Assembly (NCBI GenBank): GCA_031260865.1
Contig: JAISKQ010000114.1
Span: forward strand, 1 to 5,212
Length of the DNA: 5,212 nucleotides
Direction of reading: 5' to 3'
Origin: Prevotella sp.
Lineage (GTDB): Bacteria > Bacteroidota > Bacteroidia > Bacteroidales > Dysgonomonadaceae
Made by a program: the position numbers and the translations under genes. A model generated the notes under the pieces. The model did not search any database, was not told the origin of the DNA, and saw nothing but the letters and a program-made list of their open reading frames with translations. Below are positions 1 to 5,212 of this stretch, piece after piece. How positions within the stretch are numbered: position 1 is the stretch's first letter; every line of letters begins with the position of its first letter.

Positions 1-20
1 GATTGAAAAATAAAAATGTC

Positions 21-28
21 TACCTTTG
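21..28 (+). promoter_or_regulatory. Possible -7 promoter element for menA
   Basis: TACCTTTG matches the Bacteroidota primary-sigma -7 consensus TAnnTTTG exactly and lies 13 bases before the menA ATG. If used, transcription would begin at about 33-36, giving a very short leader. The partner -33 TTTG should sit 19-21 bases upstream, which falls outside or at the very edge of the window. The TTG at 3-5 is only 15 bases away, too close, so only half of the promoter can be judged. Confidence 0.4.
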
Positions 29-41
29 AAAAAATATTTTT

Positions 42-947
42 ATGGCGTCTTTTAAATCGTGGCTCTCGGCTCTCCGCCCCCGTACTCTTTTTCTGGCTGT
101 GGCTACCGCCCTGTGTGGAAGCGGTATAGCATACAGTACCAATAAATTCAGCGTACCAGTTCTCATTCTGACGATAGCAATAGCGACAATCCTGCAACTC
201 CTGTCGAATATGGCTAACGATCTTGGCGATTATCAACATGGTACAGACATTACAGGCGAGAGGATAGGTCCCCTGCGTACCGTGCAGAGCGGTGCGATAA
301 CTCCCAAACAGATGAAACGGGGAATACTGATAGCCATAACTTTAGCCGCCATTGTGGGAGCATTGCTTATCTATGTAGCCCTGCAATTTATGGAACTGAA
401 ATATATCCTGCTCTTCCTGTTATTGGGATTAGCCTGCATAGCCGCCGCCATAAAATACACAGCCGGAAAGAACCCGTATGGGTATAAAGGCTTTGGTGAC
501 ATCTTCTCCTTCACTTTCTTTGGGCTTGTGTCAGTTGTGGGCACATACTTCTTACATACGCATATTGTGGATTTCATGCCATGGCTTCCGGCAATAGGAC
601 TGGGATTGCTTACCGTAGCGGTTCTCAACCTGAATAACATGCGCGATGTGGATAACGACAAGAAATCGGGGAAGATAACTATTCCGGTACGAATCGGTTT
701 AAAGAACGCTAAACGATACCATGCCCTGCTCACTTTCGGTGCGGTCGCTTGTTTTGCTATATATTCCGTTATATACGGTAGCCGGTGGTATCAGTACCTG
801 TATCTCTTCTGTTTCATCATATTTATAAAGCTGTTGGTTGATATCTTCAACATAAAGGAGAACCGGCTGTTAGACCCTTACTTAAAATATACCTCGATGG
901 GAACATTCATCTTATCGGTTTGTTTCTCTATCTGTATTAATTTATAA
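42..947 (+). CDS. menA: 1,4-dihydroxy-2-naphthoate polyprenyltransferase (MenA, UbiA family)
   Basis: This integral inner-membrane enzyme transfers a polyprenyl chain from polyprenyl diphosphate to 1,4-dihydroxy-2-naphthoate, releasing CO2 and diphosphate and yielding demethylmenaquinone, the late membrane step of menaquinone synthesis. The 301 residues are usual for the family. The first Asp-rich motif (NDLGDYQHGTD, residues 59-69) binds Mg2+-diphosphate. The second (NNMRDVDNDKKSGK, 198-211) is followed by TIPVRIG, which matches MenA rather than UbiA. Hydrophobic stretches at about 14-33, 37-55, 92-112, 118-138, 150-170, 180-197, 226-245, 249-267 and 284-300 fit the nine-helix UbiA fold. An in-frame TGA at 27-29 fixes the ATG at 42. 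There is no Shine-Dalgarno sequence, and the leader is A/T-rich. The stop shares one base with the next gene. The organism therefore probably respires with menaquinone. I am confident of the family; the chain length of the prenyl donor is not readable. Confidence 0.95.
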   Translation: MASFKSWLSALRPRTLFLAVATALCGSGIAYSTNKFSVPVLILTIAIATILQLLSNMANDLGDYQHGTDITGERIGPLRTVQSGAITPKQMKRGILIAITLAAIVGALLIYVALQFMELKYILLFLLLGLACIAAAIKYTAGKNPYGYKGFGDIFSFTFFGLVSVVGTYFLHTHIVDFMPWLPAIGLGLLTVAVLNLNNMRDVDNDKKSGKITIPVRIGLKNAKRYHALLTFGAVACFAIYSVIYGSRWYQYLYLFCFIIFIKLLVDIFNIKENRLLDPYLKYTSMGTFILSVCFSICINL

Positions 948-1441
948 TGAGGAAAATAGGACTATTATCAGATACGCATAACTGGTGGGATGAGAAGTAT
1001 GAGAAATACTTCGCGGACTGCGATGAAATATGGCATGCCGGAGATATAGGCACAATAGAGCTGGCGCTTAAGTTTGAAGCTTTAGGAAAACCGTTCCGGG
1101 CTGTTTACGGCAATATTGACGACAGTAAGGTGCGTGCCGTTTATCCCGAGACCTTACGCTTCACCCTTGAAGGTGTGGATGTACTGATGACCCATATAGG
1201 CGGCTATCCCGGGAAATATGAACGACGTGTACAATCCATCTTATTGATGAATCCGCCCAAGTTGTTTATTGCAGGTCATTCGCATATACTAAAGGTTATG
1301 TTCGATAAGAAAATAAACGGTCTGTTTATCAATCCAGGCGCGGCGGGCAAGTATGGCTTCCACAAGGTAAGGACATTAGTACGCTTTGTTTTGGACTCGG
1401 GAAACATTACCGACTTAGAAGTTATTGAGCTGAATGACTAA
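947..1441 (+). CDS. YfcE/MJ0936-type metallophosphoesterase
   Basis: This is a small cytoplasmic calcineurin-like phosphoesterase of 164 residues, the usual size of the YfcE/MJ0936 family. The two-metal site looks complete: D9 and H11 (SDTH), D33 (HAGD), N56 (YGNID), H83 (MTHIGG), and H111 and H113 (GHSH). The closing NPGAAGKYG motif (129-137) is typical. Characterised relatives hydrolyse phosphodiesters in vitro, but their physiological substrates are mostly unknown, so no substrate is assigned. There is no signal peptide. The ATG at 947 overlaps the menA stop (TAATG) and an in-frame TAA lies at 938-940, so the start is secure and translation is probably coupled to menA. Whether the link to menaquinone synthesis is functional or only a shared transcript cannot be told. 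The next gene has its own promoter, so this unit probably ends here, though no hairpin terminator is visible. Confidence 0.9.
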   Translation: MRKIGLLSDTHNWWDEKYEKYFADCDEIWHAGDIGTIELALKFEALGKPFRAVYGNIDDSKVRAVYPETLRFTLEGVDVLMTHIGGYPGKYERRVQSILLMNPPKLFIAGHSHILKVMFDKKINGLFINPGAAGKYGFHKVRTLVRFVLDSGNITDLEVIELND

Positions 1442-1455
1442 CAAGGGACAAATTA

Positions 1456-1487
1456 TTTGCCACTTATCTCTATTTTTACGAAATTTG
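1456..1487 (+). promoter_or_regulatory. Bacteroidota-type promoter ahead of the acyltransferase gene
   Basis: TTTG at 1456-1459 is followed after exactly 20 bases by GAAATTTG at 1480-1487. The consensus is TTTG-N19-21-TAnnTTTG; only the T of the TA pair differs, and the TTTG is followed by CA, as is common. The predicted start of transcription is about 1492-1496, leaving a leader of roughly 15-20 bases before the ATG at 1511. It occupies the 69-base gap after the phosphoesterase gene, where a promoter is expected. Confidence 0.65.
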
Positions 1488-1510
1488 CAACTCGTAAATA
1501 AGACTGAGAA

Positions 1511-2347
1511 ATGAAAGAGATACTGCTGAGCAATGAAGATATCCGTAAATTAAGCCCGGTTTTCCGCGGTCCTTTGGGGAATAGCCTAATCAGATTCGCC
1601 ATGTGGCTAACCGGAATGAACAAGGTTAACCGGATATATGACGCGTCGAAACAATATGAGGGTGTGGACTTCTGTAAGCACCTGCTAAAAGATGTAGGCG
1701 TGAATATTGTCGTTGAAAATATAGAAGTACTGAATCAATACAATGGGCAAGCGTTCATTACCGTATCCAATCACGCTTATGGACATATCGACGGCATTTC
1801 GGCTATCGCCACGGTAGGTTCTGTCCGTCCCGACTATAAAATGATGGTAAACTTCATTCTTGGAATGATAGATACAATGGCGCCGAACTTTATTGCCGTA
1901 AATCCCTTTCAAAGCGGAACAATATCCGGTAAATCAAGCGTTGAGGGGATAAAGCAATCGATAGACCATCTAAAAAACAAGCATCCTCTCGGGTTCTTTC
2001 CCGCCGGAGCCGTGTCAAAGACCAAAATCAGAAACTTCAGGATGGAGGTTGAAGACCGTGAATGGCAAGAACCGGTATTGAAATTGATAAAGAAGTCGAA
2101 AGTCCCGGTAATACCGATGTACTTTAGCGGTAAGAACTCATGGTTCTTTAATTTCCTTGATCTTGTTAACTGGCGGTTGCGCTCACTGAGGCTGGGACAT
2201 GAAGTTTACAATAAAAGAGGCAAAACAATCCATCTACGATTCGGAAAACCTATTTTACCGGAAGAACTGGCTAAATATACCGATATAAAAGATTTTGGAA
2301 TGTTTCTCAAAGCTAAAACCTACGCTTTGGCGAAAGCCACGGATTAA
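1511..2347 (+). CDS. PlsC-like lysophospholipid/glycerolipid acyltransferase
   Basis: This is probably a membrane-associated acyltransferase that adds a fatty acyl group to a lyso-lipid such as lysophosphatidate or an amino-acid lipid precursor. Of 278 residues, the catalytic core runs from about 80 to 250. Motif I is SNHAYGHIDGI (86-96), with H88 and D94 five residues apart, the spacing of the hemolysin-like/OlsA branch rather than the HX4D of classical PlsC. Motif III is FFPAGAVSK (162-170), and motif IV is KVPVIPMYFSGKNS (197-210). A 'GKPILPEEL' segment (245-253) is also typical. There is no clear N-terminal transmembrane helix; hydrophobic patches at 25-36 and 109-122 could attach it to the membrane. 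An in-frame TGA at 1505-1507 fixes the start. It has its own promoter just upstream and a 130-base gap after it. The substrate is uncertain: phosphatidic-acid synthesis and ornithine/glycine-lipid synthesis are both possible. Confidence 0.85.
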   Translation: MKEILLSNEDIRKLSPVFRGPLGNSLIRFAMWLTGMNKVNRIYDASKQYEGVDFCKHLLKDVGVNIVVENIEVLNQYNGQAFITVSNHAYGHIDGISAIATVGSVRPDYKMMVNFILGMIDTMAPNFIAVNPFQSGTISGKSSVEGIKQSIDHLKNKHPLGFFPAGAVSKTKIRNFRMEVEDREWQEPVLKLIKKSKVPVIPMYFSGKNSWFFNFLDLVNWRLRSLRLGHEVYNKRGKTIHLRFGKPILPEELAKYTDIKDFGMFLKAKTYALAKATD

Positions 2348-2379
2348 GGCTCTTCTTTAGAAATCTTCACTAAAAAAGA

Positions 2380-2426
2380 CTGACAGAACAGGAATAAATA
2401 TGTAATTTTGTCAGGTTCTGTTGAAC
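2380..2426 (+). promoter_or_regulatory. Candidate promoter and operator ahead of the sigma-54 activator operon
   Basis: TAATTTTG at 2403-2410 matches the Bacteroidota -7 element TAnnTTTG. At the right distance upstream (20 bases) there is only ACTG at 2379-2382, a weak -33 element. The element is bracketed by inverted repeats: CTGACA (2380-2385) with TGTCAG (2409-2414), and overlapping it ACAGAAC (2383-2389) with GTTCTGT (2415-2421). A short GTTC-N4-GAAC dyad (2415-2426) follows. Transcription would start near 2415-2419, giving a leader of about 60 bases. The repeats could be an operator for a repressor or for autoregulation; the arrangement is seen, the function is inferred. No sigma-54 GG-N10-GC site was found by eye in this gap. 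Confidence 0.4.
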
Positions 2427-2477
2427 ATTACGATTAAATCCTTTGTTTATTCGTAACATACAATCATATAATTATAG

Positions 2478-3728
2478 ATGGCAAAACCGGATATTCAACA
2501 AGTAAAACAACGCTTCGGCATTATTGGGAACAGTCCCGATCTTAACCGGGCGATAGATATAGCGCTTCAGGTAGCTCCAACGGATATGTCTGTTCTTGCG
2601 ACGGGGGAAAGCGGAGTAGGCAAAGAGAATTTTCCTCAAATCATACACCAGTTCAGCCACCGTAAGCATGGAGCCTATATAGCCGTCAACTGCGGATCCA
2701 TACCCGAAGGAACAATCGATTCGGAGTTATTCGGTCATGAAAAAGGTTCATTCACAGGAGCGACAGGCGAGCGTAAGGGTTATTTTGAAGTAGCCAATGG
2801 AGGCACATTATTTCTCGATGAAGTCGGAGAATTGCCTCTATCTACACAAGCGCGCTTATTACGAGTTCTTGAATCAGGGGAATTTATAAAAGTAGGTTCA
2901 TCCAAAGTAGAGAAAACAGATGTCCGCGTTGTTGCCGCCACTAATCTGGATATGATAACCGCCACCCGAAACGGGCGTTTCCGCGAGGACTTATACTATC
3001 GTCTGAATACTGTGCCTATTCGCATTCCGGCGCTTCGAGACCGAAAAGACGATATACCTTTGTTATTCAGAAAATTCGCAAGCGATTGCGCCGAAAAATA
3101 TAATATGCCTCCTATTTCGTTAACGGACGGAGCAAGGCAGATGCTAAAAGATTATTATTGGCCGGGAAATATCCGCCAATTAAAGAATATAACCGAGCAA
3201 ATCTCTATTATTGAGCAAACAAGGGAGATAACGCCCGCGATTTTGAAGTTATACCTTCCGGCGAATGAAGTCGGGTTAGCGCCCATAGGTTCATTAGGAG
3301 GTAACGATCAAAAGATCTTTAACAATGAGCGTGAAATCCTATATCAGGTTCTTTTTGATATGAAAAAAGACATGAACGAATTGAAAAAGATAGTTCACGA
3401 TATAGTTGCCGGCAACCTTAAATCGGCGGATATAGCATCTCCTATTATAGATAAAGCGTTTACCTCCATGGTGGTGAAAGCAAATGAAAAGGCCATAAAG
3501 GACGAGAGGACAATATTACCTGCCGAAAACATTACAGATGATGCGGATATAATAGAAACGCCGGACTATGAAGAAGAAACACTTTCGCTTCAGGACGTGG
3601 AAAAAGACATGATTATTAAAGCATTAGAACGCCATAACGGAAAACGGAAGAATGCCGCGCAAGATCTGAAAATATCGGAGCGTACACTATATCGAAAAAT
3701 TAAAGAATATAATCTGGATAATTTATGA
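2478..3728 (+). CDS. Sigma-54-dependent AAA+ activator with Fis-type HTH, lacking a sensor domain
   Basis: This bacterial enhancer-binding protein would use ATP hydrolysis to remodel sigma-54 RNA polymerase at its target promoters. Of 416 residues, the AAA+ domain starts almost at once (about 13-260). It has Walker A GESGVGKE (43-50), the sigma-54-contacting loop GSFTGA (90-95, classical GAFTGA), Walker B GGTLFLDEVGE (108-118), sensor I ATN (154-156), arginine fingers R169 and R175 in GRFREDLYYRLN, and sensor II WPGNIRQLKN (228-237). A linker of about 105 residues follows, with a charged, probably coiled-coil part (280-313) and an acidic part (352-368). A Fis-like helix-turn-helix (370-412) ends the protein. 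There is no receiver, GAF or PAS domain, and an in-frame TAG at 2475-2477, directly before the ATG, rules out a longer start. Control must come from expression level or a partner protein. Its stop overlaps the lptE start by four bases, suggesting a link to envelope biogenesis. Targets are unknown. Confidence 0.93.
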   Translation: MAKPDIQQVKQRFGIIGNSPDLNRAIDIALQVAPTDMSVLATGESGVGKENFPQIIHQFSHRKHGAYIAVNCGSIPEGTIDSELFGHEKGSFTGATGERKGYFEVANGGTLFLDEVGELPLSTQARLLRVLESGEFIKVGSSKVEKTDVRVVAATNLDMITATRNGRFREDLYYRLNTVPIRIPALRDRKDDIPLLFRKFASDCAEKYNMPPISLTDGARQMLKDYYWPGNIRQLKNITEQISIIEQTREITPAILKLYLPANEVGLAPIGSLGGNDQKIFNNEREILYQVLFDMKKDMNELKKIVHDIVAGNLKSADIASPIIDKAFTSMVVKANEKAIKDERTILPAENITDDADIIETPDYEEETLSLQDVEKDMIIKALERHNGKRKNAAQDLKISERTLYRKIKEYNLDNL

Positions 3729-4228
3729 AAAAAACTGTCTTGTTCATCCTGTTAGCCATCGTGATAACAGCTTGTACCGTTTCTTACAAGTTTAATGGTT
3801 CGAATATTAACTATACAGAAACGCCGACTCTTGAGATACGCGATTTCCAGAATCAAGCCCCATTGGTATATCCTCCGTTAACGCAGGTTTTTAACGAGCA
3901 CATGAAAGACGTGTTCATCAGAGGAACTAAGCTGCAACTTACAAGCATAGCCCCATCGATGGAAATAGAAGGCGAGATAGTGAGGTACGACCTTACTCCG
4001 TTAGCCGTACAGGAAAACAATCTGGCTTCCCAGACACGCCTGACGATGGCTGTGAAGTTTCGCTTCCGAAACAATGTAAGACCCGAAGAAGATAAAGACG
4101 AAACAGTCTCCGCCTATCGGGATTTTTCCAGTAGTTTAATGCTTACGGACGTGCAAGACGGCCTTATTGATGAACTGACAAAGGAAATTGTAGATCAAAT
4201 ATTCAATTCAACGATGTCTAACTGGTAA
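3725..4228 (+). CDS. lptE: LptE-like LPS-assembly lipoprotein
   Basis: This is probably the outer-membrane lipoprotein that plugs the LptD barrel and helps place lipopolysaccharide in the outer leaflet. Of 167 residues, the first 16 form a lipoprotein signal peptide: KK, a hydrophobic core (4-13), then the lipobox ITA-C with C17 as the lipidated cysteine. The mature part begins with YKFNGSNINY and an 'IRDFQNQAPLVYPPL' stretch (about 38-52), which I recognise from the Bacteroidota LptE family. Alternating beta segments and a C-terminal helix (about 143-163) fit the small LptE fold. Length is normal. The ATG lies in an ATGA overlap with the activator stop, and an in-frame TAA at 3719-3721 bounds it, so translation is likely coupled. 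The protein family is well recognised, but sequence similarity to proteobacterial LptE is low, so the role rests on family assignment and not on visible catalytic residues. Confidence 0.85.
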   Translation: MKKTVLFILLAIVITACTVSYKFNGSNINYTETPTLEIRDFQNQAPLVYPPLTQVFNEHMKDVFIRGTKLQLTSIAPSMEIEGEIVRYDLTPLAVQENNLASQTRLTMAVKFRFRNNVRPEEDKDETVSAYRDFSSSLMLTDVQDGLIDELTKEIVDQIFNSTMSNW

Positions 4229-4239
4229 ACAAGACGTCT

Positions 4240-5016
4240 ATGGATATTCAGACCCTAAACCTTTTAATTGATAAAAAAAGCCTCCCCGACAGGCAGGTCA
4301 TAGAAAGCCTGAAAGAACTGGTTTTTGAACAGCCCTATTTTCAAGGGGCTATATTCGCTTATTTAAAAGCATTATATATTCATGGCTTCGAAAGCTACGA
4401 GACGGAACTTTCACGCCGAAGTATAGCCGTTAGAGACCGGCGAGCCTTGTTTTATTATATATTCAGTGAGGATTATGATCGCTTCTTTACTGAAACCGGG
4501 AAGACCGAAATTTCGGAAAACAAAACAGACATCTTATTAAACGCCTTTTTTGAATCAAGAGAGGAAATAAATGCTGATGGTATGGAATCAGAATTAGAAT
4601 ATAACATCTCACATGCAGGTCTTGCCTCTACCGATTATTTCACATATATACAGACCGAACAGGAAAGTACATCCGCCTCTGATAACGCGGATAATACTCT
4701 ATCGTTGAAGCATCAGGATATAATAGACTCATTTATCACTAAATCGGAGGAAGAAGGAGGCATTCATATACAAGTAAAGAAAGGTACCGCTTCCTACAAT
4801 GAGATAGAAGAAGATACTACTGACGAACAGAGCGAAGACCTGTTTTTTACCGAAACATTAGCCAAAATATATATAAAACAGAAGAAGTATGAGAAGGCTT
4901 ATAAAATTATTAAACATTTAAGTTTGAATTATCCGAAAAAAAACATTTACTTTGCAGACCAATTGAGTTTTCTTGAAAAATTGATTATAAATTCAAATTA
5001 TAAAGACAAAAAATGA
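4240..5016 (+). CDS. Uncharacterised cytoplasmic protein with a C-terminal TPR-like hairpin
   Basis: No enzymatic function is recognisable. The 258 residues have no signal peptide or membrane segment, so the protein is probably cytoplasmic. Three parts are visible. The first is an N-terminal helical region (1-85) rich in aromatic and leucine residues. The second is a polar, acidic, low-complexity middle (about 105-200), interrupted by a short helix-like LKHQDIIDSFITKSE (156-170). The third is a C-terminal helix pair (about 203-248) whose 'ETLAKIYIKQKKYEKAYKII' pattern with a following YP fits a tetratricopeptide repeat, a protein-protein interaction module. I recall similar proteins between lptE and secG in other Bacteroidales, usually annotated hypothetical or TPR protein. 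An in-frame TAA at 4219-4221 and no other ATG support the start. It lies 11 bases after lptE, and its stop overlaps the secG start by four bases. An adaptor role in envelope biogenesis is a guess from context. Confidence 0.75.
   Translation: MDIQTLNLLIDKKSLPDRQVIESLKELVFEQPYFQGAIFAYLKALYIHGFESYETELSRRSIAVRDRRALFYYIFSEDYDRFFTETGKTEISENKTDILLNAFFESREEINADGMESELEYNISHAGLASTDYFTYIQTEQESTSASDNADNTLSLKHQDIIDSFITKSEEEGGIHIQVKKGTASYNEIEEDTTDEQSEDLFFTETLAKIYIKQKKYEKAYKIIKHLSLNYPKKNIYFADQLSFLEKLIINSNYKDKK
4923..4954 (+). promoter_or_regulatory. Possible internal promoter for secG
   Basis: Inside the 3' end of the preceding gene, TTTG at 4923-4926 is followed after exactly 20 bases by TTACTTTG at 4947-4954 and then CA. 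This fits TTTG-N19-21-TAnnTTTG with one mismatch (the A of TA). The predicted transcription start is about 4959-4963, some 50 bases before the secG ATG. It would let secG be expressed apart from the activator-lptE transcript. Because it lies in coding sequence, chance cannot be excluded. Confidence 0.4.
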
Positions 5017-5212
5017 TTGCACTTATTACTATATTGATTGTAATTGCAGCTATAGCTTTAGTACTAATAGTTCTCGTTCAAAATTCAAAAGGTGGCGGTT
5101 TGTCATCTGGATTCTCATCATCAAATGCTATTATGGGTGTTCGTAAAACAACTGATTTCCTTGAAAAGGCAACATGGGGATTGGCAGGGTTCATTATGAT
5201 AATGAGCATTGT
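5013..5212 (+). CDS. secG: Preprotein translocase subunit SecG (3' end outside the window)
   Basis: SecG is a small inner-membrane subunit of the SecYEG channel that assists SecA-driven protein export. Reading from the ATG at 5013 gives 66 complete codons before the window ends. Residues 2-22 are a first transmembrane helix. The family signature VLVQNSKGGGLSSGF follows (20-34), then a conserved loop with NAIMGVRKTTDFLEKATW (38-55), and a second transmembrane helix begins at about 56. The order helix - glycine-rich loop - helix and all signature residues fit SecG. A variable C-terminal tail is expected downstream. The start sits in an ATGA overlap with the preceding stop, and an in-frame TAA at 5001-5003 bounds it, so coupling is likely. 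A possible separate promoter lies at 4923-4954. The gene is partial only because the window is cut. Confidence 0.95.
   Translation, partial: MIALITILIVIAAIALVLIVLVQNSKGGGLSSGFSSSNAIMGVRKTTDFLEKATWGLAGFIMIMSI

Noticed and set aside
16..129. Short + strand frame starting at ATG 16, ahead of menA
   Set aside because: It gives a 37-residue peptide that runs in another frame over menA codons, and its ATG lies upstream of the likely transcription start.
371..733. 120-codon open frame on the minus strand within menA
   Set aside because: It lies wholly antisense to a well-conserved membrane enzyme and its product has no recognisable domain. The other antisense frames in the window were dropped for the same reason.
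1446..1460. GG...TTTGC resembling a sigma-54 -24/-12 site before the acyltransferase
   Set aside because: The GG and GC are 11 bases apart from the nearest GG, not the strict 10, and the upstream half lacks TGGCAC. The overlapping primary-sigma promoter fits better.
1624..1631. Palindrome GGTTAACC with a nearby repeated TAACCGG
   Set aside because: It is short, inside the acyltransferase coding region, and has no partner elsewhere in the window.
2348..2378. Possible terminator after the acyltransferase gene (TTCT/AGAA near 2353-2362 and an A-run)
   Set aside because: The stem is only four pairs with a two-base loop and no U-run follows, so it is too weak to call a terminator.
2442..2472. 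Second possible -33 TTTG (2442-2445) close to the activator start
   Set aside because: No TAnnTTTG follows at 19-21 bases, and the predicted start of transcription would fall inside the coding region.
3055..3062. Perfect -7 motif TACCTTTG inside the activator gene
   Set aside because: No TTTG or TTG lies 19-21 bases upstream, and the bases encode the conserved DDIPLLF stretch, so chance is the simpler reading.

Overview
The window looks like a chromosomal housekeeping segment from a member of the Bacteroidota, most likely order Bacteroidales. Four things point there: start codons preceded by A/T-rich sequence with no Shine-Dalgarno motif, promoter elements of the Bacteroidota type (TTTG about 20 bases ahead of TAnnTTTG), proteins that resemble Bacteroides/Parabacteroides/Dysgonomonas homologues, and the gene order acyltransferase - sigma-54 activator - lptE - small helical protein - secG, which I recall as common in that order. 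A genus cannot be fixed from the sequence alone. All genes are on the + strand, and there is no sign of mobile DNA, CRISPR, rRNA or tRNA.

Layout. Positions 42-1441 hold a two-gene unit: menA (1,4-dihydroxy-2-naphthoate prenyltransferase of menaquinone synthesis), whose stop overlaps the start of a YfcE-type metallophosphoesterase by one base (TAATG). A 69-base gap with a good Bacteroidota promoter leads to a PlsC-like acyltransferase (1511-2347). A 130-base gap with a -7-like element inside overlapping inverted repeats leads to a tightly packed group. This group holds a sigma-54 AAA+ activator with no N-terminal sensor domain (2478-3728), an LptE-like outer-membrane lipoprotein (3725-4228), an uncharacterised 258-residue protein with a C-terminal TPR-like hairpin (4240-5016) and secG, which runs off the end of the window (5013-5212). 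The junctions in this last group are a 4-base overlap, an 11-base gap and a 4-base overlap, so co-transcription and partial translational coupling are likely.

Functionally the window concerns the cell envelope: respiratory quinone (menA), lipid acylation, LPS delivery to the outer membrane (LptE) and protein export (SecG). The activator coupled to lptE and secG is the natural candidate regulator, but its targets cannot be read from this sequence. For six of the seven genes the chosen ATG is the only ATG after an in-frame stop less than 25 bases upstream; for secG the stop is 10 bases upstream. Missing N-terminal domains are therefore real rather than mis-called starts. I found no clearly novel system. 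The points most worth a second look are the sensorless activator with a GSFTGA loop, a probable secG promoter inside the preceding gene, and the inverted repeats ahead of the activator.
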